A stretch of DNA of 64,000 bases from Plecoglossus altivelis (Eukaryota > Chordata > Actinopteri > Osmeriformes > Plecoglossidae), in the NCBI GenBank assembly GCA_036571765.1, contig BROE01000007.1:6663636-6727635 (forward strand). Reading direction: 5' to 3'. Made by a program: the position numbers and the translations under genes. The notes under the pieces were generated by a model. It made no database searches. It worked only from the letters and a program-made list of their open reading frames with translations, and was not told where the DNA came from. Positions 1 through 10,342 of the stretch are shown here, one piece after another (the first letter of the stretch is position 1; each line of letters starts with the position of its first letter).

Positions 1-422
1 TCCTCACTAAGCAGTAAACCCTGCTCAGATCCTCCTATCATATTTCAGTTGTTAAGGTTGAGTGTTGCTTTCCATGTATTGCGTTCTGTCATTAGACACA
101 TTTGGAATTCTAAGGACTTAGGTCCTTATACTGAGGTCTAGTATAGAATAGGTCAAATCCTATGTCAGAAAATTCTAGATTGAGATCTGTGTACCAGGTT
201 AACTGAATGAAGTGCGTTAAACAAACATGTTTGTCGGTAGCCGGTAGCAGTGGATGAACTCTAGTCTTATTTGAGTTTTTATGCAGAACAGGTTGCAGTG
301 TTTCCGTCGACAACAAGTCTACGCCACAATCGTTTGGGATTTTCCAATGGAATGTAGCTTTCCTACACAATGCTGTCGGTCTGAAACGTGTGTGTAACAT
401 GCCTCTGTGTGTTCATCCCCAG
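1..422 (+). other. casp7 intron (3' part)
   Basis: Sequence upstream of the first visible casp7 exon, ending in a pyrimidine-rich stretch and CAG at 420-422. No coding homology is seen on either strand, so this is most simply intron. Confidence 0.6.
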
Positions 423-3148
423 TAATAAGAATAAGGATGGCCAGGCGCGGGAGCAGGATTACTCTTCTGAAAGCCATTACAGAATCGTTTCACCAACATT
501 CCAGTATAAGATGAGCCACCAGCAAGTGGGCAAGTGCATCATCATCAACAACAAGAACTTTGACGAAAAGACGGGTATGGACTTTGTTCATTTAAGGGAA
601 ACGATGGGTTGGGCACACTGCTTTTACATATCTGATTGTCTAAACTGACAAATTGCTTATCATCGGTTACCGCCTTTGAGGCTTTTTGCAGTTCCGTAGA
701 GATTATCTCCGGAATGTTCCATCATATAAGTGAAACCAGGCCTCTCAGCCACCAAAGACATTGTGGAGGAGAGATTGAAAGAGGAGAGATTCCTTTCCTT
801 TTAGTCCCTGGCAAACATTCTCAATCACTGGGTTCTGTCCTGTGATCCTTTCAGTTTACCTTTAAGAGAAACATGGATGCCTCTGAATTCATACAGAAAG
901 GCTCATGTGTGTCTTATAAAGAAATGATAACAGAAGTAACCTTGTGTCATGTACTTAGTTATACTTAATAACGTTATTCCATTGTTTGACTTATAATTGG
1001 TCTTGACTTGATGATTACTGAAACATGTGTAGAAATGGACATATTTGAACGTAGCCATTTAAAAGCTGTGATTCTAGTAAGGCTGTGGTTCTAGTAAGGC
1101 TGTGACGTCCTGTGCTGCAGGGATGAATGTACGCAACGGCACGGACAGAGACGCAGGCGAGCTGTTCAAGTGCTTCAAGAGCCTGGGCTTCCAGGTCTGC
1201 ATCTACAACGACCAGACCTGTGAGAAGATGGAGCGGCTGCTCAGAGAGGGTGAGGCACCAGCCACGGTGGGGCTCCCAGGGGCCAAGCCCTGCGGGCGGC
1301 TAATGAGTGGGAGTCTTGAGTGGAGAACTTGAGGAAACCAGTGGTCAAGTGTGGCTAACAAGGCATCCAACTCTCCGTAATTAGACTTAGGTCATTAGAA
1401 CAGCGTGCACTTTGGGCTTTATGTGAAGCACTTCGCTTTGATTAGATTTTCTGTGTTTGGACTGACCGTGTGTGACATTTCTATTTGAAATGACACAGCA
1501 TGTTGTTTGTGCAGTTGCCCTGCTAAATATGGCCAGGTTCAAATGCCTAGCTAAATGGTGGAAAGTTCTGGCAGCCAAATGTGAACGTGTGAGCAGTGTG
1601 TTCTGGACGTGTACATCTTGTCTCTTTTTCCTGTTCTTCTTCTCTTCGATCTGGCCCCAGCCTCGGAGGAGGACCACACTGACAGCTCGTGCTTCGCCTG
1701 CATCCTGCTGAGTCACGGTGAGGAGGGCATGATCTATGGCACGGACGGAGCCATGCCCATCAAGACCATGACGTCGCTCTTCAGGGGAGACATGTGCAAG
1801 AGCTTAGTGGGCAAGCCCAAACTCTTCTTTATTCAGGTGAGCATGTGTTCCCCAAACCATAGGGCCATGTTGAAGATCCTAACAGCACAAAAGATGAGGG
1901 GTGGAACTTGTTAAATGTTCAAATGAGAGGATTGCTTGTAAATTACTGGGTGGGTGTTTGAAGTGGGATTACAGGGAAATGACAGTTAAATAGAATTGCT
2001 TCACGCCACCGCTTTTATGCAGCTGTCATAAAAAAGGGGGAGAGAAGTTTGAATACAGCTCACAATAATGGATTCCATTTCATGAAATGTTCCACAACAG
2101 GCATGTCGAGGCTCAGAGTTTGACGATGGGATCCAGACGGACTCGGGGCCCCCAAACGACACCATGGAGACGGATGCTAATCCCAGGCATAAGATTCCCG
2201 TTGAGGCGGATTTCCTCTTTGCCTACTCCACTGTGCCAGGTAAACCCCAGAGCACCCAAACATTCCCAGGTAACCTTGTTACCCAGCTGCTTCCACCCTG
2301 CACTGCTAGTCTGACAGCCACCCCACTGCCACCCCATGGCCATCCCACAGCCATCCTCTCCACCCCCTCACACCCACCCTGCACTGCAAGTCAGACAGCC
2401 ACCCCACTGCCACCCCACAGCCATCCTCTCCACCCCCTCACACCCACCCTGCACTGCTAGTCTGACAGCCACCCCACTGCCACCCCATGGCCACCCCACA
2501 GCCATCCTCTCCACCCCCTCACACCCACCCTGCACTGCTAGTCAGACAGCCACCCCATTGCCACCCCACAGCCTGCCTCCCCACTGCCAGCCTCTCTATC
2601 CCCTCACACCCACCCTGCACCGCTCGTCTGACAGTCACCCCACAGCCATCCTCTCTACCTCTTCACACCCACCCTGCACCGCTCGTCTGACAGTCACCCC
2701 ACTGCCAGCCTCCCTACCTCTTCACACCCACCCTGGTTGTCACCATCAACCATGATGGCTGATAATGCACATCCAATTGTTCCCTTTGAAGCCCTGTCAA
2801 TGTTTAAGAGTGCGTGTGTGTGTGCGTGTATGTGCGCGTCTGCCTACATGCGCGGTACGTGTTAGTGTGTTTGTACGAGTCGTGCGTTGGTGCCGAGGGA
2901 GTGACACAGCTGCTCTTCCAGGATATTACTCATGGAGGAACCCAGGGAGAGGCTCCTGGTTCGTTCAGGCACTCTGCAACGTCCTCAACGAGTTTGGCAA
3001 GCAGCTGGAGATCATGCAGATCCTGACCCGGGTCAACTACATGGTGGCCACCAGCTTTGAGTCCTGGTCTGAAGACCCGCGCTTTAGTGAGAAGAAGCAG
3101 ATTCCATGCGTGGTTTCCATGCTGACCAAGGAGCTGTACTTCAACTGA
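423..3148 (+). CDS. casp7: Caspase-7, 3' five coding exons (5' end outside window)
   Basis: Effector cysteine protease of apoptosis that cleaves after Asp. Exons: 423-574, 1121-1249, 1661-1836, 2101-2239, 2922-3148; all introns are GT-AG and all phases close to a TGA stop. The large-subunit part carries the catalytic His in LLSHGE and the catalytic Cys in QACRG, which straddles the intron between exons 3 and 4. IQTD followed by SGP matches the position of the human inter-subunit activation cleavage site. The small subunit has [11 protein letters not shown] (substrate-pocket Arg) and ends in MLTKELYFN, as in human caspase-7 less the last residues. The first exon here starts in phase 1, so the prodomain exon lies upstream of base 1. 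Caspase-3 is the nearest alternative, but IQTDSGP, the C-terminus and the plekhs1-dclre1a-nhlrc2 synteny favour caspase-7. Confidence 0.95.
2309..2735 (+). repeat. C-rich minisatellite in casp7 intron
   Basis: About six imperfect tandem copies of a roughly 60-85 bp unit that starts GTCTGACAGCCACCCC and ends CACCCACCCTGCACTGCTA. Longer and shorter unit variants alternate (about 81, 70, 81, then more diverged). It lies in the last casp7 intron (2240-2921), followed by a degenerate TG/CG-rich tract at about 2805-2880. The long ORFs read through it are repeat artefacts. Confidence 0.9.
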
Positions 3149-6100
3149 CCGCCTAGGGACATCCAGGCCCTACACCCACCCTCCCTCCCACCCTCCCTCC
3201 TTCCCTCCCTCCCTCCCTCTCCCCCAACTAACTTGACTTGACTTCTTGACTTCTTTAAGCACTGACCGAGCGGTCGAAACATTCAGGGATGACCCAGGCC
3301 CAGCGGGCCGCTGCACCGTTTGGGCACGTACGCCATTTTGCACGTGTAGCGTGGCTGGGCCGTTAACAAACTCTCCGAAACTCATTTCTCCAGTGGCACT
3401 TTGTGTGTTGGTGGTGATGCATGCCTCTTCTTCAGGTTATTCCTTGGAATAATGATGTCACATTTGATGTGCGATCTTTGTCGACAGGCAGTGTGAAATA
3501 TCCATGTTATTTTACAAACCCGGAAATTTGCTGCCGTTCATGTAAAGGATGTTTTAGAGTTTAGTGTGGGTTTTATCTGATAATGGTGGCATCAGGTTCC
3601 AAGCTGGTCCTAATATGGACATGTGCTTTAAGTAGATACTAGTGTATGTTCCTCTAACCAAGATTTGTCCAGTGTTCTTGGAGCAATCCATATTTAAAAA
3701 AAACGATCGACCGTTGAGCAAAGTTGTCATACCATTTATGACTTCACGACAAGCAGTTGAGAACATTCCGGAACTCTCTGTTCTTAACAGTCGTCCTTGT
3801 GAATTTGGAGAGTGCTGTTGTTAAAGACTGAGGTTATTTAGACACAACAAGCTTGTTAATATCCTTTCAGAGGCATGACAACTATCTGGGATGTACACTG
3901 GTCAATATAAAGCACTTTACATTATGAGAAATGACTTGAACAGACTGGCTTCACTGAGATAAGGCAGGTGGTGTCAAATGTAAATTAATGTAAAGCTGGG
4001 AACCGGATTCTTTCATTTTTAGATATCTGTGTTTGTTTTAATTCTGTCATTAGTCCTCAAGAATAACTCCTAAAGCAAAGCCTTCAACATACAGCTCATT
4101 ATAAGGCATATCAAATCTAAATGATTTAACGTTAGTGGCCGGAATACTAATGGGAGATGTAGATGTTAATGGAATCATGTGATCAACTAAGTAGTGGGAT
4201 TAACACAATGTGTTAGTGTTACTGAGCCTCACAGACGCCATAGCCACCAGGTTGTGACATCATAGCTAGCAGGTTGTGACATCATAGCTAGCAGGTTGTG
4301 ACACTGCTTTGGAACAGAACAGTTGAGAGTGTGGATCATGGGCACAGGAAATATTTCATCATTTAAGAAATGAAGATGAAACTGGACAATTGGCCAGCTA
4401 ACTGTATGTAGGCTACATGCATTTTTCATCAAGTTGAAGATGACAAGGCTGGCAGGATCAAAAGTTCGGCAACTTGTATCGCTCGTCATTTAAACTTTGA
4501 CTAGTGAAGTGAATGTATTGTATATACATAGAATCTAAATAATGGACTTGTTGTCCATGTATTTTTTTTCGGTGCCAGGGTTTAGTTATTTATCTCAAGA
4601 ATGGGCTTCAATGGCTTTACACTTTATTTATTTTTTTTGTTTCTTGCACAACGCTGCCAATTTCTCATCTTTAAACCTTTTATATTAACAGAGTCATGTT
4701 GAGCAGAAACAATGCAGTGAAGAATTTGTTAGTCAGACCTGAGGAACAATTATTTTAAAGATGATTTTAACCTTGGGTAAAAGCACAAATGACCACATTG
4801 TTTAACTGTATATCAATGTGATATATTGTCAGTAAAAGGCACCAAGCATTGTCTTTTTAATATAAATTCAATGCAAGTACAGTGTGCACTAAATTGAAAT
4901 GAGCAAATGCCTGAAATGATTGGAGAAAGACATTAGGGAAAAAAAAGAAAATCAAGCAAATGTGGGTCTCCCTTTATTTTATAGTCCAATTTAAGATCCC
5001 ACTATACAAAAATACTTTATTAATATTTTTTGATGAGTGTCAAAATTTTCATTTCAAAAATGGATGCCTTCTACTGGACAAAATAAATAGTCATTTTGGT
5101 AACAATTATGTAATTACTCTGCATTGACAAACACTTTAAAGTTAAGGACTAAAAGTCCATTTTTTTATTTAAAATATTTTGTCTTAATGGCACTTTATGC
5201 ATTGAGAATCCAATATTCAATTCAATATTTGGTGTAATTTGCCCTTAACAAGACAGTGCCTTGGGAGTCTTCAAAGCACAGTTGCACAGCTGGCAGGTGG
5301 CTGTTGCACTGCATGTTTGTTAAAAAGTCCAAAATCATCTGTTATCTACAGAGGCAGCTAATACTGGTCATGCTAAGTCTGACCATTCACAAGCCACATG
5401 CCCCCATTCACACTTTGCATTCTCTCCAACTTGTATTGCTACCACTAGTCAGTAACACTGGGAAAACATTTGGTGCTAGATTTAGTTTATTTGCCATTTC
5501 TTTTTTCCAGTCTTTTTCTTTTCTTTTATTTCTTTTTCTACACTATCACACAGTATTTCTAAGAGCCAGATGGGGAACAGTATCCTGGCAACAATTAGAA
5601 ATGTTACCAACTACACATATTGTACCTTTATTACACAGTAGCACCCTTGAATCCCCTCGACACATGAATCTCTGATCAGTGATGTAGTGCCCAACCTGTA
5701 CTGAAAGGAGTGTGTGCTCTACTTGTTTTGGAATGGAATTGAAGGGAAAACAATCCTGTTTTTAGAGGTAACATTTTAAATGCTTTCCAGTGGTAAATGC
5801 TATTGTCCTCAAGAATATATTTTAAATGATTTGCACAAAAAAAGGAAAAAAAGAATATAGTATTGGGTGGCAAATCCCTAAAAAAGAAATATTGTGAATT
5901 TTATAAATATTGCCATAATCTATGGCCCCTTTTTGAATCTGGGGCAATACAACGTTAAATTACTTCATCAAAGGAATGCCTATGTAAACATTATTTTGTT
6001 GTATTAAACATGACGATCTTATTTTGGTATGACTTTGTGTGGTTCTTTTTTGTTACCCTTGGCAACAGTACTATAAACTTGTCATGACAGGGTAACAACA

Positions 6101-6301
6101 TGGTGATCTACTATAAACCTTTACAAACTAGAAATGAAGCATTTTAAGATTATTTCCCAAGAAAGAAAAGTCAAGACTTGTGAGCAATAAACAGATATCG
6201 ATCAGCAGATGGATTTGACAACATGGAAAAGCACAAAAGCACGAATCGGATCACGTAACCTAGCGTTATCTGTGGCATGCACTGCTAGCATCTCTCCCAG
6301 G
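3149..6301. other. casp7 3'UTR and casp7/TRIM convergent intergenic region
   Basis: No coding exon is supported here. It begins with a pyrimidine tract of CCCTCCCT repeats (about 3178-3230) just after the casp7 stop. Candidate casp7 polyadenylation hexamers (AATAAA) are at 5082-5087 and 6186-6191. The convergent TRIM gene may end near a minus-strand AATAAA at 5632-5627. Most of 3800-6200 is AT-rich and otherwise featureless apart from the short tandem repeat at 4249. Confidence 0.5.
4249..4302 (+). repeat. 22-bp tandem repeat, about 2.4 copies
   Basis: The unit AGGTTGTGACATCATAGCTAGC is repeated perfectly, with a third partial copy. Each unit contains TGACATCA (CRE/AP-1-like) and the palindrome GCTAGC. 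No function is inferred beyond a short array. Confidence 0.85.
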
Positions 6302-8180
6302 TCAGAGGACAGGGGCCGACCGGGTGGCATCAAGGATCTGCAGAGGCTTCCAGTTAGTCCCCTGGTTGTCGTGGCCTGGACACACTGCCTGGTGGAGGAC
6401 GTCAGTGAAGGTGCCAGTGCAGAAACAGTGCAGGGGAGTCATGGTGTCAGCCCCCAGGAAGCACACCAGCCCCCCAGGGAAGCTGCAATACACCCCGATT
6501 CGTGTGAAACGCTGGCCGGCAACGTGGCTGAGCTCATGACACACCTTATCATGCCAGGCTGTGTAGTCTCCATTGAAAAACTCCATGCTCCAGGATTCAG
6601 CCCCACGGCCCAGCCAACAGTCCTCTTCGCGGCCTTTGCGTGGGATGCTGGGATACGTCAGACCCAGTTCCCAGTACGTTTTACCGCTCACCTGTACCTC
6701 CCAGTAGTGGCGGCCCTCGCGGAAGCCTTGCCGGCTGATGGCGTACAGGGTAGTGTCAAAACGGGAGGGGGTCTCTGGGACGTCCTGCCAGGTTTGTGTG
6801 TATGTGGCCGAGTCTCCCTCATGAGAGATGATCAGTTTTGGGTGGGCTGTATCTGAGTCGAGGACAACTTCTGAGGCATCTGGAGGAAAAGCCATCAGTT
6901 GTAAACGAACTGTTTTTCTTATAAACAGAGCTTTTAATTTTACCCAGCTCTCTAACCTTAACCCTTAAATATTGCCTAAGATTCCGAGCAACATTTTTCA
7001 CTCTAACATATACTGACAAAATGATGCATCCTCTACAGACTCACAGCTCTGGAAGAGTTTCTTGGTCACAGGGACCTGAGAGCGGATGAACAGCAGCAGG
7101 TTTATGGTTAGACTCAGGAGCTGCTCATTCTTAAAGTCATCCACCTGAATCAGCTCAGGGTCTGTTGTCTTCAGTGTCTCCGAAATCCTGATGAAAAGGA
7201 ATGAAACAATTCACACAAGCAGATCAAGTTAAATCTACTTTTCTGAGGCACGAGATGCTATCATCAAGCAGTTGGTGCTATTTCAAAGCAGTAGTTACAG
7301 TGAAACATATTCTATTAAGAAGCTGTAGATACTATTGTGTGGACTGGACTCACCTTTTCTCCGTCTCTGTATTCTGTATGGAAACAGCACAAAGGTCAAA
7401 GGTGACACATGGGTTGTCATAGAAGAATCACTTGTCATTTTTCAAGACCAGTAAGAGTCTATAGCGCCAACGATCTTTCCATCATTTCATATACCAAATT
7501 TAACATCTCCAATCAGCAGTTGGAATTATGTTCTTTTTGACTAACCTTGTTGTACACATCCTGTTTGTCTTTTTCCACATGGGCGGTGAGCTGGGCTAGT
7601 TCCTGGTCCAGTTCCTGTGTTAAGTGGTAGCAGCGCTCCATCCTGTCCTCGATGGTGCGCTCGCTTGCTTCAAACTCCATGTCCAGCTGGGTCAGCGTGA
7701 TCCTCAAGTCCTCATCCAAAACCCTCTTCATGTCCTCATACTTCTTCTTGATTTTCTCCTTCAGCACATTGTTTTTTTTCTGAATGAGAAAAGAGGTGAC
7801 ATTTTGATGATCATGCAGGGAATTTTTGTATTCATAAACATTGCTTTTCATGACCAGGAAGGGAATTTAAAAAATCCCACTACTCAGGCAGAATGTGAAA
7901 ATGAATGTTGGTAACTATTCCAGTTAGTGCTGATCAGAGATCAAGGAACTGAGGACTTACTGTAATGTCCACCTGTTTGGCTGCAAGTTTTTTCATTCTG
8001 TAGGCAACAACATCTCTTTGCCTTTGAAGGTGCTGTTGATGATTCATAAGTGTTTCCTGACAGTGTTTCAAAGAAGAACAAAGGAGACATGAATCGAAAG
8101 AAAGCGATGAAAGAGGAATGCAACACCAGTAATCAAACCAAGGTGGGTTGGAAGCTACGTACTTGATTGTGGCCCTTCAT
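6302..8180 (-). CDS. TRIM-like coiled-coil + B30.2/SPRY protein, apparently without RING or B-box
   Basis: Exons in transcription order: 8180-8163, 8056-7961, 7779-7546, 7373-7354, 7187-7045, 6879-6302. They join in frame to 362 residues. Exon sizes of 96, 234 and 20 nt match the usual TRIM layout (96, about 231-234, and a microexon near 23 nt). The 96- and 234-nt exons encode a charged coiled coil (residues about 7-116). A linker exon with LLSLTINLLLFIRSQVP follows, and the last exon is a complete PRY-SPRY (LDSDTAHPKL, YWEVQV, WSMEFFNGDYTAWH, RIGVYCSFPGG). No RING or B-box Cys/His cluster was found within 1.5 kb upstream, and a TATA box lies about 110 bp before the ATG. TRIM SPRY domains usually bind protein partners, so without a RING it would probably not be a ubiquitin ligase. 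The specific orthologue is not recognised. Confidence 0.85.
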
Positions 8181-8288
8181 GATCAACAGCTGTCTCACCT
8201 TCTCTCTTTGGTTCTTCCCACAAATGCCAGCAGTTACAATCCCACTGTGAGTGAAGACTCTCCCCAACTCAAACATGTCAGTCCAGCC

Positions 8289-8294
8289 TTTATA
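8289..8294 (-). promoter_or_regulatory. TATA box of the TRIM-like gene
   Basis: TATAAA on the minus strand in the context GGGTATAAAGGC. Transcription starting about 30 bp downstream (near 8265) would begin after the ATG at 8276 and make the ATG at 8180 the first in the transcript. That ATG is in phase with the 96-nt coiled-coil exon through the donor at 8162, so the box supports the short N-terminus. Confidence 0.6.
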
Positions 8295-10342
8295 CCCGTC
8301 CACTGGAGAGCATTGCTATTGGGCGAGGTGGGTGCAGGGGCTAGGGCAAGGTTGAGCTATCTGACCCTCCCCACTTCGATGTCCTGGTGCCCGGGGAAGC
8401 ATGTGCCTTGTTCCATTTAGGGAGGTAAAGACGTAAATCTAAACTCTAGAGACAAGAGGGTGACTCCTGCTTGTGCTAAGGAAGGCCTGCAGCAGCCCTA
8501 GTCAGTCACTCAGCGCTGCTTAGTGTCCCGCTGAAACGAACAAAGTGCTATTTATATCAACTTGCTCCTGACGCTACACAGTCTTTGTGTGTTTGCGTGT
8601 GTCTTTCTGGCTTACTTGGATGTGAGTGTGACAAGTGGAGCGTGTTTTGTCATGCGAACGCATGAAATAGATGGCGATGGATCAAAAGAGGGAAAAAAAA
8701 CTACTTTTTGTGACCATGTTTTGTAATCACATGCGTCACACAGACATAACATAGGATGGGTCTTTGTCAACGGTTGCTGCCAGGGTGTTCTAATTATAAA
8801 CGCCAGCCTTGACCCTATCAGCCTTGTAAATGACATGCACAAATGCCACAAATGCTGTGTGGATATGAACACGCAGTGAGAAGCTGCCAGATATACTCAT
8901 ATTCCTCCTGTCTGGAATTCTGACGTGGCAGATATCTAAAACAATACGTACACAGGCTTCGATCCACCCGTATCAAGTACTTTCAGCCTTTCATTCAAGT
9001 CATCTTTGGCGCTTCAGCTTGGCAAGCTGCGTAGTCCCCACTGCACTGATAGCATGGTGACCTGTTCTGACAACATGCAGCGACAGGTGAGGGTACGACC
9101 ATGTGTGCTGTGATGAGTGTTACAGCGTTTATGAGAGCTCTGACAGACACTGCCGTTGACAAGATGTTTGAGAGTTAGGCCACAGGTAGAACTTCTTTGG
9201 CTTATAAGGGTTTTACCACTGTCACATTTGGCTTATGGGGATAAAGGAGTGTCAGTGATGAACTTCCTGCAGATAGCCTAGATGCCTACAGCATAGGTAA
9301 TGATGATGCAGCCATGAAAACCTCCTCAGGGGTTTTTCAGCAACAGTGGTGCTAGTGATTGGCATGGTGTCACTCATATCATAGTCCTTGTTCCATAGAG
9401 GAGTTTCCCAGCCCAAAGGCCGCAGGACAAGCAACACCTTGAAGATGGAAATAACTTGTGTGATGATGAACAAGTCAGCTCATTTCTGTCTGCACACCAG
9501 GCTTGTTTATTGGCTGCAAGAAAATAAAAAGTGCCCAGGCAGTTCAATTCAGGAAATGCGAACAGCTAGCTAACCACAAACCAGAAACTCCACTTCTGGA
9601 AAATGCCACCTCTTTATATGAGTGAGAGTTCTTCCTTCTACAGACTTCACAGCTCACCTAAGAAGGAGAGTCTACATGTGGAAGCCGGTAAGCTAACGTA
9701 ACTTTTTTAATTGTCTGTTTGGGCTAAGGTGAAAAAGAAATTGTTTTCTACTATCCAAAGTACAATAGCAAAACCTTATGCAAACGGTAAACTTAGCTCT
9801 GTGCAACATCTGATTGATTTTTAAAAAATACAACAACTCTGTTGTGATGAATTGTGTGATGTTGTGTTTGTAGGGAAATATGATCAGGAACATAGCAATA
9901 ATGATCAGCACAGACCTACTGTAACATACTATCAGCCACATTCCCATCAGCCAGGTGTTCTTTTAGATGACGGGAGAATCTGTCATCTTTAGGGAAGATT
10001 TTATCGTAATAGAGGATTTACTATTGGTAAATAAACACAACTTCTCACCATTCGATTTTTGCTTGCCAGGTGAACGATGGTCTTGTTTTATTTAGAGGTC
10101 TGTGACTGTGAATAGATTAAAAACACATATTAATTCATAGAGTGATATATATATAGATATCTATTTATATCTACATGTAGATATACATATATATATCTAC
10201 ATGTAGATATAAATATCTCTTTTTGCTGCCTTTGTGTGTTGGAAAGGTTGTCTGTTTATATTGCATCTCTGACATGACAGATGTGGAGTAACAGGTGTCC
10301 TTGTTGTTTTTGTGTGTGACAGTAGATAAGTCCAGTGACGCG
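8295..10342. other. Divergent intergenic region between the TRIM-like gene and plekhs1
   Basis: No coding exon is supported. A possible plekhs1 5' non-coding exon ends at 9687 (AAGCCG followed by GTAAGC), with a TATATGA element near 9616. The matching acceptor would be TGTGACAG just before 10323, 20 bp upstream of the plekhs1 ATG. The rest is unannotated apart from the AT-rich palindrome at 10155-10218. Confidence 0.4.
10155..10218. repeat. AT-rich near-perfect palindrome
   Basis: Two copies of the self-complementary 16-mer TATCTACATGTAGATA (10168-10183 and 10194-10209) sit within a larger inverted repeat that begins AGATATCTATTTATATC and ends in the near complement at 10218. It lies about 125 bp upstream of the plekhs1 start codon. 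Confidence 0.85.

Noticed and set aside
2164..2755. Pro/His/Ser-rich ORFs
   Set aside because: Translation of the casp7 intronic minisatellite; the true casp7 exon ends at 2239.
6209..6856. 215-codon plus-strand ORF
   Set aside because: It is the antisense shadow of the SPRY exon of the TRIM-like gene; the minus frame has the full family signature.
8274..8276. Upstream in-frame ATG as the TRIM-like start
   Set aside because: It lies only about 18 bp after the TATA box, so transcription probably starts downstream of it; ATG 8180 is the first in the predicted transcript.
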